Source: Pelosinus baikalensis (GTDB lineage: Bacteria > Bacillota > Negativicutes > DSM-13327). From it: a DNA stretch of 64,000 bases. Shown here piece by piece: positions 24,491 to 33,176 of the stretch. Location: NCBI RefSeq assembly GCF_020819555.1, contig NZ_JAJHJB010000017.1, positions 1-64,000 on the forward strand. Reading direction: 5' to 3'. Within the stretch, counting starts at the first letter, position 1. Each line of letters begins with the position of its first letter. Below the pieces are notes generated by a model. The model did not search any database. It saw only the letters and a program-made list of their open reading frames with translations, and had not been told where the DNA came from. Made by a program: the position numbers and the translations under genes.

Positions 24491-26137
24491 TTGAATGAAG
24501 ATTTAATTAATGTTATTATATCCCCCATTAACAATGTGTGCGTAATTATCGTTATGGCTTATGTATTAAGCCATAGAAAATATTATTGGGAAATAGTTGA
24601 GGGAAAACGTAATACTAAAAACGAAGTTTTATTTACATTGACGTTTGGAATCTTTTCTCTTTACGGCGCTATTGCAGGCGGTATAGCTAATGTCAGAGTT
24701 CTTGGACCGATGCTTGCTGGGTTATTAGGTGGTCCCATTATTGGTGTTGGTGCTGGTTTGTTTAGTGGCGGGTACCGCTTATATGACTTACGATATGGAG
24801 CGGCAGAAGTTACTAATTCCGCAGTGTTGATAACGCTGCTTGCTGGATTGGCGGGTGGATTTGTACACAGATGGAAAAAAGGACAGCTGCCAGGGGTATG
24901 TGAAGCAGCAGTATTTGCTGCTAGTTTTGAAATATTCCATATGATACTGACTCTAATTATGGGACAATGGAGTGATGGAGTAATAGATATTGTTAAAAGA
25001 TTTGCTATACCAATGACTGTTGCTCATACGGTTGGTGCTGCAATTTTTATTTTTGTTACAAGAAATGTGGTGAGCGCGCGTAAAAATCAAATTGAAAAAG
25101 ATAATGCGCAAAGAGAGCTACAAAAAAGTGAAGAACGTTTTGCAACAGCCTTTAATCTCAATCCTAGTCCTATGTCGATAAGGACAATAGACGATGGACG
25201 ATGTATTATGATTAATGACAGTTTTTTACGTACTTTTGAATATACACGCGAAGAAGTGATCGGAGAAACTTTAAGAAACCTACATATCTTGATTGATGAT
25301 TACGATGAAATTGTTCAAGTATTACGTGAGGGAAAATCAATTCGAAATTTCGAAACACATGCCTATACTAAATCAGGAAAATTGCAAATAGGCCTACTTT
25401 TTTGCGAGTTAATTGACATTGGAGGTAAGCCATATACACTAAGCGTTTATATTGATATTAGTGAGAGAAAAAAATTGGAAGAGGCGCGACTAGAACGACT
25501 CAATCTGGTTGGATATATGTCCACAGGGATTGCCCATGAGATACGCAATCCACTGACTACTATTCGTGGTTTCATACAATTTCTTCGTGCAAAGAAGGAT
25601 TTAATTCATTATAGTGAATACTTTGACCTAACGATTCAAGAGCTAGATCAAATCAATTCGATAATGAGTGAATTGATTCTATTAGCAAGATCTAAATCTG
25701 TAGATTTTACATTGATTAATCTCAATACATTGATATGTGGCTTGCTACCTTTAATAAAGGAGGACGGGATGGCTACGAACAAAGAAGTTGATGTGGATTT
25801 AGGAGATATTCCTGATCTACTTATGGATAAAAAGGAGATGAAACAGCTAATTTTAAAATTATCAAAAAATGGAATTGAATCAATGGAGGATAACGGAATT
25901 CTAAAAATTAGTACCTATATCGATAGCGGGGAAGTAGTTTTAAGCGTCCAGGATCGGGGTAAAGGTATGGATGCGGAGATGCTGAAAAAGATAGGAACTC
26001 CGTTTTTTTCAACGAAGGATACTGGAACTGGCTTAGGGCTTGCTATTTGTTATAGTATAGCGGAACGACATAGAGCAGTTATAGCGATAGAAAGCAGTTC
26101 AAAGGGAACAACCTTTTTGGTAAAATTCAAAATATAG
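24491..26137 (+). CDS. Membrane sensor histidine kinase (5TM-LYT, PAS, HisKA, HATPase)
   Basis: 548 residues. The N-terminal part (1-195) has five to six membrane segments of the LytS-type 5TMR-LYT domain (GGPIIGVGAGLFSGGYRL, about 83-100). PAS domain about 215-335, HisKA with phosphoacceptor H of STGIAHEIRNPL (about 355), HATPase with the G1 box DRGKGMD and G2 GTGLGL. The N-box reads KLSKNGIESM, like sporulation-type kinases. TTG start, GAGGTGA upstream. No response regulator is adjacent, so it is an orphan kinase, possibly feeding Spo0A-type phosphotransfer (inference). Confidence 0.88.
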   Translation: MNEDLINVIISPINNVCVIIVMAYVLSHRKYYWEIVEGKRNTKNEVLFTLTFGIFSLYGAIAGGIANVRVLGPMLAGLLGGPIIGVGAGLFSGGYRLYDLRYGAAEVTNSAVLITLLAGLAGGFVHRWKKGQLPGVCEAAVFAASFEIFHMILTLIMGQWSDGVIDIVKRFAIPMTVAHTVGAAIFIFVTRNVVSARKNQIEKDNAQRELQKSEERFATAFNLNPSPMSIRTIDDGRCIMINDSFLRTFEYTREEVIGETLRNLHILIDDYDEIVQVLREGKSIRNFETHAYTKSGKLQIGLLFCELIDIGGKPYTLSVYIDISERKKLEEARLERLNLVGYMSTGIAHEIRNPLTTIRGFIQFLRAKKDLIHYSEYFDLTIQELDQINSIMSELILLARSKSVDFTLINLNTLICGLLPLIKEDGMATNKEVDVDLGDIPDLLMDKKEMKQLILKLSKNGIESMEDNGILKISTYIDSGEVVLSVQDRGKGMDAEMLKKIGTPFFSTKDTGTGLGLAICYSIAERHRAVIAIESSSKGTTFLVKFKI

Positions 26138-26235
26138 GCATAAGGTTCAGAGGTGATAACTGATAATGATTTTGTAACGAGAAAGACTGGCTAAAAACAA
26201 ATCTTAATAATAAATGTCCGAGAGGGAATTTTGCT

Positions 26236-27300
26236 ATGAAAACAGTAAGCAATCAACTATTATGGGGTTATTATCCATATAATACTACTAGTCCTAATTT
26301 AAATTTTGCCGTTCGGACCATGAATCCAGCCGAAGCAACTGATGTTGTGAGCATTATACAAGAATGTTATGGTGACTCCTATTTTTACAAACAATATTAC
26401 GATCCTGCGGAACTGGTTCGGGCAAATGAAAGTGGTTATTTAACGTCAGTTGTAGTTGTTACAGATAAGGGGGAGATTATCGGACATATGGCCCTTTTGC
26501 GAACAATAGATGACCCACAAATTGTTGAACCGATAATAGCTGTGGTTAAGCCTGCTTTTCGTAATCGTGGGGTATTGACAAAACTGGCGGAATATTTATA
26601 TGTTTATAAAGATCCCAAGATGTTTCAAGGTGTAATCGGAATTTATATTCCACCTGTTACCAAGCATATATTTTCTCAAAAGCAAGTTTATCATCACGGC
26701 TTTAAAGATTGTGGAATTTGGTTAGGCTATCTTCCTGATGCTGAGTTTATAGAAATTAGTACTGAACAATCACAGCGTTTAACATTAGTGTTAACTTATA
26801 TGTACATTGTAAAGCCTAAAACACTGATTATCTATCCTCCACAGAAACATAAAAACATGGTTAAGAACTTATTTAAAAATATTGGCGTAGCTCGTGTTCA
26901 GTGCCGAATACCAGAAAAAAAATCAGAAAACGATGTAAATAGCCAGTCAGATTTTAGAATTAAAGCTGACAAGAAATTAAGACAGGCAATCGTAAAGATC
27001 GTACGATATGGAAAAAAGATAATTCCGGAAATTAGTGCAATGTTAAGTAAATTTTGTTCTGAGAAATTTGTTGTAATTCATTTGTACTTAAGCCTAAACG
27101 ATCCTTTGACCTATTATCTGACACCTGAATTTGAAAAGATGGGATTCTTTTTTGCCGGAATAATGCCGGGAACTGCTTGTAAAGATGCTTTGGTTTTACA
27201 ATATTTGAATAATATTGCAATTGATTATAATAAAATTTTATTAATCAATAACAATGCCAAAGAAATTCTTTCTTATATAAAAAAAGAAAGAAATTGTTAA
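26236..27300 (+). CDS. GNAT-family N-acetyltransferase with extra C-terminal domain
   Basis: 354 residues. GNAT core about 25-150: VRTMNPAEATDVVSIIQECY, then VVTDKGEIIGHMAL, and the acetyl-CoA loop VKPAFRNRGVLTKL. The remaining 200 residues have no strong motif but resemble a second degenerate GNAT-like fold (HLYLSLNDPLTYYLTPEFEK). GNAT proteins of this length occur near anti-sigma/kinase modules, but no such partner is present. Substrate unknown. 98 bp after the kinase; terminator at 27409. Confidence 0.75.
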   Translation: MKTVSNQLLWGYYPYNTTSPNLNFAVRTMNPAEATDVVSIIQECYGDSYFYKQYYDPAELVRANESGYLTSVVVVTDKGEIIGHMALLRTIDDPQIVEPIIAVVKPAFRNRGVLTKLAEYLYVYKDPKMFQGVIGIYIPPVTKHIFSQKQVYHHGFKDCGIWLGYLPDAEFIEISTEQSQRLTLVLTYMYIVKPKTLIIYPPQKHKNMVKNLFKNIGVARVQCRIPEKKSENDVNSQSDFRIKADKKLRQAIVKIVRYGKKIIPEISAMLSKFCSEKFVVIHLYLSLNDPLTYYLTPEFEKMGFFFAGIMPGTACKDALVLQYLNNIAIDYNKILLINNNAKEILSYIKKERNC

Positions 27301-27408
27301 TCTGTTATCTTGAGAAAAAATTCAACAACATCAAGTAAAAGTGTATGAGGGGATTCTTAGCCGGGTCGCTCAAACAATTTAAATAACCTATAATTAGAAT
27401 AGGGGGAT

Positions 27409-27465
27409 AGAAAAAATACCATTATTTATCAGTAGCAGTAAAAGATAAATAATGGTGTTTTTTCT
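27409..27465 (+). terminator. Intrinsic terminator after the GNAT gene
   Basis: 22-bp stem (27409-27430 with 27444-27465, one U-G), loop 13 nt, A-run on the left and TTTTTTCT on the right. It separates the GNAT gene from iorA. Confidence 0.85.
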
Positions 27466-27521
27466 AATCAGGATTCAGAGCTGTCAAAGTTGCGAAGGAC
27501 AATGGGGAAGGAGAAATTTAG

Positions 27522-29300
27522 ATGAGAAAGTTACTAACAGGTAATGAAGCTGTGGCTCAAGGGGCATACGAAGCAGGAGTGACTTTTGCTGCTGCTTACC
27601 CTGGTACTCCCAGCACGGAAATATTGGAGAATATTGCAGAATTTAAAAAGGATATTATTGCTGAATGGGCACCTAATGAAAAGGTAGCTTTGGAAAGTGC
27701 CATTGGTGCCTCTATTGCAGGGGCAAGGTCATTAGCAGCAATGAAAATGGTTGGGGTAAATGTTGCTGCAGATCCTCTTTTTAGCTTTGCCTATACGGGA
27801 GTGAATGGGGGAATGCTGCTGATCACTGCTGATGATCCTGGTCTACATTCGTCACAGAATGAACAAGACAACAGATACTATGCCAAATTTGCTAAGATCC
27901 CAATGATTGAACCAAGTGACAGTCAAGAATCGAAAGATATGATCAAAGTGGCTATGGAAATTAGTGAAAAGTTTGATACACCTGTATTAATGAGAATGAC
28001 GACACGGGTTTGTCACAGTAAAAGTATAGTGGAAATCGGCGAGCGTCAAGAAGTAGGCAAAAAGCCATATGTGAAGAACCTTGCTAAATACGATTTAATG
28101 CCTGCAATTTCGCGAAAATTACGGGCTCAGTTGAACGGAAGACTTAAAGAATTAGAGCAATATTCTAACGAGACAAGCCTCAATTATTTTGAATGGAACG
28201 AAAGTAAAATTGGGATTATCACTTCGGGGATTGCTTACCAACATACTAAAGAAGTATTTGACGATACCGTTTCTTATTTAAAACTTGGTTTCACCTATCC
28301 GCTGCCACTGATGAAAATAAGGGAATTTGCTACGAAGATGGAAACACTCTATATTGTGGAAGAGTTGGAACCTTACTTAGAAGAACAAATTAAGCAAGCC
28401 GGTATTGCTTGTATCGGTAAAGAAAAAATTCCCAATATGTATGAATTAAATCCAGATATTATAGCCAAAAGTTTGATTGGTACAGAAAGACAGAGAGTTC
28501 AGTACGATTCTGCTTCTATTGCTTCTAGGCCGCCAGTCCTTTGTGCTGGTTGCCCACATCGTGGTTTTTTTTATGAGTTGTCTAAGATTAGAAATGTTAT
28601 GGTTTCTGGAGATATCGGTTGCTATGCATTAGGAGGATCTGCTCCTCTTAGTGCCAAAGATAGCGCTATTTGCATGGGAGGAGCTCCGAGTATAGCACAT
28701 GGAGCACAAAAGATTTTCAACAAGTTTAACGAAAACATGCGAGTAGTTGCTACAATTGGAGACTCGACCTTCTTCCACACGGGAATAAACAGTATCATGG
28801 ATATTGCGTATAACAACAGCAATACAATTACCTGTATTCTAGATAATCGAATTACCGGGATGACCGGTCACCAAGATCATCCTGGTACTGGTTTTACTCT
28901 TCAGGGAATGCCGACAAAGGCTCTAGATATTGCTGCTGTGGTGAAAGCAGTGGGGATTGATCATGTGCGAGTAATCAACCCACTGATACTTTCTACAGTG
29001 AAATCAGCGTTAGAGTGGGCGCTTAGTCTTGATGAACCATCGGTTATCATTACGCGATGGCCGTGTGTTCTAAAAAAACAATCTCAGATCGATAAGGATG
29101 AATTTGGGAATTACATGTCGACTTGTGAAGTAAAAGAGGAAAAATGTATTGGTTGTAAGTTGTGCATTTGGACGGGCTGCCCGGCTTTAAGATTTGATAA
29201 AGGCGCTAGGAAAGCAAAAATAGATCCGGTTCAATGTGTTGCATGCCAGGTATGCGTTCAAGTATGCCCCCAAAAAGCAATTTCAAGGGTGGGGGAATAA
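27522..29300 (+). CDS. iorA: Indolepyruvate:ferredoxin oxidoreductase, alpha subunit
   Basis: 592 residues. The N-terminal pyrimidine-binding half (MRKLLTGNEAVAQGAYEAG, AAYPGTPSTEI) and the C-terminal TPP half (CAGCPHRGFFYEL, then GDIGCYALG and GDSTFFHTGI) are in the usual IorA order. Two 4Fe-4S motifs close the protein (CIGCKLCIWTGCPAL and CVACQVCVQVCPQKA); the first has the IorA-type insertion. It oxidatively decarboxylates aryl pyruvates from aromatic amino acids to aryl-acetyl-CoA with ferredoxin. SD GGAAGGAG. Operon with iorB, 1 bp apart. Confidence 0.95.
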   Translation: MRKLLTGNEAVAQGAYEAGVTFAAAYPGTPSTEILENIAEFKKDIIAEWAPNEKVALESAIGASIAGARSLAAMKMVGVNVAADPLFSFAYTGVNGGMLLITADDPGLHSSQNEQDNRYYAKFAKIPMIEPSDSQESKDMIKVAMEISEKFDTPVLMRMTTRVCHSKSIVEIGERQEVGKKPYVKNLAKYDLMPAISRKLRAQLNGRLKELEQYSNETSLNYFEWNESKIGIITSGIAYQHTKEVFDDTVSYLKLGFTYPLPLMKIREFATKMETLYIVEELEPYLEEQIKQAGIACIGKEKIPNMYELNPDIIAKSLIGTERQRVQYDSASIASRPPVLCAGCPHRGFFYELSKIRNVMVSGDIGCYALGGSAPLSAKDSAICMGGAPSIAHGAQKIFNKFNENMRVVATIGDSTFFHTGINSIMDIAYNNSNTITCILDNRITGMTGHQDHPGTGFTLQGMPTKALDIAAVVKAVGIDHVRVINPLILSTVKSALEWALSLDEPSVIITRWPCVLKKQSQIDKDEFGNYMSTCEVKEEKCIGCKLCIWTGCPALRFDKGARKAKIDPVQCVACQVCVQVCPQKAISRVGE

Positions 29301-29301
29301 A

Positions 29302-29907
29302 ATGGATGTTAAAAATATACTTTTAGTAGGTGTAGGAGGGCAAGGGACCATTCTTGCAAGTAAAATATTGTCGGATGGTTTGATTACCGCAGGATATGAT
29401 GTAAAAATGTCTGAAGTTCATGGCATGGCACAACGCGGTGGTAGTGTCAGTACTCAAGTTAGATATGGCAAGAAGGTCTATTCCCCGATAATTGGCAAGG
29501 GGCAAGCGGATATATTAGTTGCTTTTGAGACTATGGAAGCATTGCGCTGGTTAGAATATATCAATCCTAAGGGAACTGCGATTGTCAATGATTATCAGAT
29601 TCCTTTCGCCCTTATTCTTATGGGGCAAATTGATTACCCAGATGGTATACTGGAGCTGATTCAGCAAAAAGTGAAGACAACAGTGCTGAAAGCCGCTGAA
29701 ATTGCAGTACAACTTGGCAATGCCAAGACTATGAATATCGTATTATTTGGTGCTTTAGTAAAAGCCATGAGTTTGGAGAATATTGACTGGGAGCAGGCCA
29801 TTAGGAATCATGTTAAAGCTAAAACAGTTGATATCAACCTTGAAGCCTTTCATGCAGGACTTACAGGGGACAGGTTTCTCGTCCCCAAAATAAACGCAAC
29901 AACATAA
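29302..29907 (+). CDS. iorB: Indolepyruvate:ferredoxin oxidoreductase, beta subunit
   Basis: 201 residues from the ATG at 29302, immediately after the iorA stop, with GGGGGA as SD inside iorA. VGVGGQGTILASKIL and SEVHGMAQRGGSVSTQVR are the gamma-domain motifs of 2-oxoacid:ferredoxin oxidoreductases. Full length for IorB. The last codons lie in a tandem 14-bp duplication (29890-29917). Terminator follows. Confidence 0.95.
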   Translation: MDVKNILLVGVGGQGTILASKILSDGLITAGYDVKMSEVHGMAQRGGSVSTQVRYGKKVYSPIIGKGQADILVAFETMEALRWLEYINPKGTAIVNDYQIPFALILMGQIDYPDGILELIQQKVKTTVLKAAEIAVQLGNAKTMNIVLFGALVKAMSLENIDWEQAIRNHVKAKTVDINLEAFHAGLTGDRFLVPKINATT

Positions 29908-29918
29908 ACGCAACAACA

Positions 29919-29957
29919 TTAAAGCCGAATCCCTGACCATAAGGGATTCGGCTTTAA
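29919..29957 (+). terminator. Intrinsic terminator after iorB
   Basis: 16-bp perfect stem TTAAAGCCGAATCCCT (29919-29934) with its complement (29942-29957), loop 7 nt, followed by TTCTCTAATTCTTT. Confidence 0.88.
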
Positions 29958-30203
29958 TTCTCTAATTCTTTATCATTTTTTCATAGTCTTAATCAAAGTA
30001 GTTAATTGTTCACAATATATAATTGGAAGAGTATTCTATTGCTATTTGCGGATGTATTGGGTAAAATACTATTAGAATCACAAAATATAACGGAAGGAAA
30101 AGGGTATTACGAACATGCGCAAATAATCTTTTTTAGTAAATCAAATGAGAGAGCATTCCTGTATTAATACGCAGGATTCTGTTCATGTGCTCATTTGAAT
30201 TCT

Positions 30204-30288
30204 AGAGAGGATTATGTATAGGTGCGTGTTGCTACGCTCTTTTTTCTGTACGTATGTCCTCTCTTTGCAAAAAGGAGAGGTTTTTTTG
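30204..30288 (+). promoter_or_regulatory. Attenuator-like leader of the ABC-F gene
   Basis: Three segments can pair in exclusive ways: AGAGAGG (30204-30210), CCTCTCT (30258-30264) and GGAGAGG (30274-30280). Pairing of the last two gives a hairpin followed by seven T (30281-30287), an intrinsic terminator. Pairing of the first two would prevent it. The first segment is also the SD of a leader frame beginning at ATG 30214 (MYRCVLLRSFFCTY). A drug-stalled ribosome on the leader would free the gene from termination, as in known ABC-F and erm-type attenuation. The rest of 29958-30213 holds only a likely promoter (TTGCTA-17-TAAAAT near 30040-30068). Confidence 0.65.
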
Positions 30289-31911
30289 TTAATATTAGAA
30301 TTAAAAGATATTGTGAAATCCGTTGGGGATCGCTGCTTATTTAAAATTGATGATTTAAAGGTATATTCGAAAGATCGTATCGGTATTGTTGGTTCCAATG
30401 GAGTAGGGAAAACTACTCTGCTAAAAATCATGGCAGGTTTAATGCAGCCTGATGAAGGGAAGGTTGTTCAGTATCGCACCCCTTCTTATATTGCTCAGCT
30501 AGATGGCAGTTATGAGCAGGAAGATGGTATGAATCCAGGTCTTGCTCATCAATTCCAAATTGGGATGCAGTATGAGAAGACAATGAGCGGGGGAGAAAAG
30601 ACTCGCTATCGACTTGCTTTAGCGCTTAGTAAAGACACTGCTTTCTTGCTAGCTGATGAGCCAACAGCAAACTTGGATATTAAGGGAACTGAACTTGTGC
30701 AGCAAAAGCTGCGAGAATTTCAAGGGGCCTTTGTCATTGTTTCCCACGATCGGGAATTGCTTGACATGGTTTGTACTAGTATATGGGAGATACAGGAGGG
30801 AGAAATCAAGGTTTACACAGGTAATTATCAACAGTACCTTGCCGACAAAGAGGTGAAGAAAGCGCAGCAAGCCCGAGAATATGAAAATTATCTTGTAGAG
30901 AAGAAAAAACTAGAGGCTGGGGCAGCCGACCGCAGGCAGCAGGCAGTATCCATGAGAAAAACTCCAAGCCGGATGGGAAATTCGGAAGCACGACTACACA
31001 AAATGGGGAATCAAAAAGCAAAAGCGAACTTGTATAAAGCCGTAAAAGCCATGGAAACACGAATGAGTCAGCTAGAGGTCAAGGATAAACCCAAAAGTAA
31101 TCCTAAGGTGATATTTGATTTGGAGAATACCGATGATCTATACAGCAAAATGGTGCTGCGGGCAGAAGGGATAAGCAAATTCTTTGACAATCGCAGATTG
31201 TATGATCAGGCTGAATTTAGCATTTTTAACGGTTATAAGGTAGCTCTGATTGGCGATAACGGCTGCGGAAAAACAACGTTAATGAATATGATTCTGTCAT
31301 ACGCTGAAGGGATCTATGTTGCACCCAAGGTACGCTTTGGATATTTCAGCCAGGCGATAGAGGGGCTTGATCTAGATAAATCGATACTGGTAAATGTGAT
31401 GACAGATAGTATCTATGATGAGAACTTCGTGAGAAGCCTGCTGGCACAGTTGCTATTTCGCCGGGATGATGTGTATAAAAAAGTTGCCGTATTGAGCGGA
31501 GGCGAGAGAACACGTGTCGCTCTAGCCCAAATTATGGTGAGCAAAGCAAATGTTCTACTGTTGGATGAACCAACAAATTACTTGGATTTACCATCTTTGG
31601 CAGCACTTGAAGCTGTGTTGGCAGAGTATAAAGGGACAATACTGCTGGCTTCTCATGACCGAAAATTTATTAATTCCATCGCTACCCATCTCATGCTATT
31701 TGATTCTGGAAAGCTTCGGCTTTTTTCTGGGAATTATGAAGAATATCTCCAATATAAACAGGAGGAGAAGATGGATTCAGCTAAAGAGGGACGACTTTTA
31801 CTAGAGCATCGTCTGGCCGAAGTGCTTAGTAAATTATCTGTTGCTAAAGACAGAAACATCATAGATCATTTAGACAAGGAGTATCGTGAATTACTCTTAA
31901 AATTGAAATAG
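30286..31911 (+). CDS. ABC-F ribosome-protection protein (antibiotic-resistance type)
   Basis: 541 residues from TTG 30286 (SD AAGGAGAGG, 6-7 nt). Two ABC domains without membrane segments: Walker A GSNGVGKTT and GDNGCGKTT, signatures MSGGEKTR and LSGGERTR, Walker B ADEPTANLD and LDEPTNYLD. Between them (about 175-290) is a long, basic, helical interdomain linker (EKKKLEAGAADRRQQA, RKTPSRMGNSEARLHKMG), the arm that reaches the ribosomal drug site in Vga/Lsa/Vml-type ABC-F proteins. It likely displaces lincosamides, pleuromutilins or streptogramin A. The frame also continues upstream without a stop to ATG 30214, so a longer 565-residue form is possible. Confidence 0.85.
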   Translation: MLILELKDIVKSVGDRCLFKIDDLKVYSKDRIGIVGSNGVGKTTLLKIMAGLMQPDEGKVVQYRTPSYIAQLDGSYEQEDGMNPGLAHQFQIGMQYEKTMSGGEKTRYRLALALSKDTAFLLADEPTANLDIKGTELVQQKLREFQGAFVIVSHDRELLDMVCTSIWEIQEGEIKVYTGNYQQYLADKEVKKAQQAREYENYLVEKKKLEAGAADRRQQAVSMRKTPSRMGNSEARLHKMGNQKAKANLYKAVKAMETRMSQLEVKDKPKSNPKVIFDLENTDDLYSKMVLRAEGISKFFDNRRLYDQAEFSIFNGYKVALIGDNGCGKTTLMNMILSYAEGIYVAPKVRFGYFSQAIEGLDLDKSILVNVMTDSIYDENFVRSLLAQLLFRRDDVYKKVAVLSGGERTRVALAQIMVSKANVLLLDEPTNYLDLPSLAALEAVLAEYKGTILLASHDRKFINSIATHLMLFDSGKLRLFSGNYEEYLQYKQEEKMDSAKEGRLLLEHRLAEVLSKLSVAKDRNIIDHLDKEYRELLLKLK

Positions 31912-31955
31912 CCACGATCCTGATTGCTAGAAAGTAAGCAATTATAATGCAGCTT

Positions 31956-32058
31956 AATTGTGCTTACCAATATCAGTAGGAATGTAGAGAAAGCCACTAT
32001 TTATCTATAAAAGTAAATAGTGGCTTTCTCTATATAAGTTAAGATTTAAAGTGGATAG
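31956..32058. repeat. Dispersed hairpin repeat, copy 1
   Basis: About 100 bp beginning AATTGTGC, containing AATATCAGTAGG, the 18-bp hairpin and AAGATTTAAAGTGG. Copy 2 at 38982-39076 has the same order of flanking blocks, but its hairpin core is in the opposite orientation. Confidence 0.55.
31986..32031 (+). terminator. Terminator after ABC-F gene, repeated element
   Basis: 18-bp perfect stem AGAGAAAGCCACTATTTA (31986-32003) with 32014-32031, loop TCTATAAAAG. The same hairpin with the same loop (read in the direction of transcription) follows the cfa gene at 39008-39053. The rest of 31912-32214 holds a small GGAGG/CCTCC hairpin near 32056 and no gene. Confidence 0.85.
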
Positions 32059-32214
32059 GAGGCTTATTCCTCCACAGTAAACATTGCATAGGTTATAGTC
32101 ATAAAAATTGCTAGGAGTGAAGTTATTTCGTTAGTTGAACGTTTCACTTGAGGGCTTCATATTATACATAAATATAAAGCTATGACGGTTGAGGAGGATA
32201 AGAAGGTGGATGGT

Positions 32215-32934
32215 ATGGCTTACGAAAGAATGCCTTTGATAGGAGATACATTTCCTGAAATGATAGTAAAGACTACCCAGGGAGACATTAAACTACCTGG
32301 AGATTATTCAGGAAAATGGCTAATGCTCTTTAGTCATCCTGGTGATTTTACACCCGTTTGCACCACTGAATTTGTAGCATTTGAAACAAGACGGGAAGAT
32401 TTCTGTAAGTTAAATACGGAGCTAATGGGATTATCCATCGATCAAGTGTTTGCGCATTTAAAATGGATTGAGTGGATATATGATAATTTACAAGTTGAAA
32501 TTCAATTTCCAATTATCGCTGATGATCAGGGGAATGTTGCCAAGCGATTGGGTATGATTCATCCTAATAAGGGAACAAATACTGTTAGAGCTGTATTCAT
32601 TATAGACAATAAAGGAATCATTAGAGCCATTTTGTATTATCCTCAAGAAGTTGGACGAAATATAAGCGAAATCTTGAGATTGATACATGCCCTCCAGGTA
32701 ACGAGTAACTATCAAGTGGCGACTCCAGCGAATTGGCCTCAGAATAATTTGATTGGCAGTAATGTTATTATACCTCCAGCAAATACAGAAAAAATCGCCA
32801 AAGAAAGGTTAGAAGAAGATGAATATGGCGAAATAAGTTGTTTTGATTGGTGGTTCTGTCATTATAATTTAAACTCAAAAAATCAAGTAAAATGTCCGAA
32901 TGATAGATATTCTGTCCATAAGAAGAGGTATTAA
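32215..32934 (+). CDS. Peroxiredoxin (Prx6/AhpC-TSA type)
   Basis: 239 residues from the ATG at 32215 (AAGAAGGTGG upstream; the ATG at 32182 has no SD). Peroxidatic Cys is in HPGDFTPVCTTEF; the Arg of NTVRAVFIID is the partner. The long C-terminal domain (LIHALQVTSNYQVATPANWP) is that of archaeal/bacterial Prx6-type enzymes. The last 35 residues (FDWWFCHYN and PNDRYS) include extra cysteines that may act as resolving Cys. It reduces H2O2 and organic peroxides. Monocistronic, terminator at 33045. Confidence 0.93.
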   Translation: MAYERMPLIGDTFPEMIVKTTQGDIKLPGDYSGKWLMLFSHPGDFTPVCTTEFVAFETRREDFCKLNTELMGLSIDQVFAHLKWIEWIYDNLQVEIQFPIIADDQGNVAKRLGMIHPNKGTNTVRAVFIIDNKGIIRAILYYPQEVGRNISEILRLIHALQVTSNYQVATPANWPQNNLIGSNVIIPPANTEKIAKERLEEDEYGEISCFDWWFCHYNLNSKNQVKCPNDRYSVHKKRY

Positions 32935-33044
32935 TTAAAGGTAGTGATAATTATCAATAGAATCAAGCTTATAGAATGACACTCCTATGAGGTGTAAATT
33001 CATTTCACGAACTATTAAAAAGTGCGATTTCGTTAGGTAGACAT

Positions 33045-33099
33045 AAAAAGAGAAGACTCCTATAACCAGAACTGAAGGTTGTAGGAGTCTTCTCTTTTT
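33045..33099 (+). terminator. Intrinsic terminator after the peroxiredoxin gene
   Basis: 23-bp stem (33045-33067 with 33077-33099, one U-G), A-run left and TTTTT right, loop 9 nt. It also faces the convergent fusion gene ending at 33177. Confidence 0.88.
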
Positions 33100-33176
33100 C
33101 TAGATAAAACAGGCTGATCCAGCACAACGCACTGGCATAGGATAAAGTGAAAATGTTCCCGATTCACAGAGACGCC

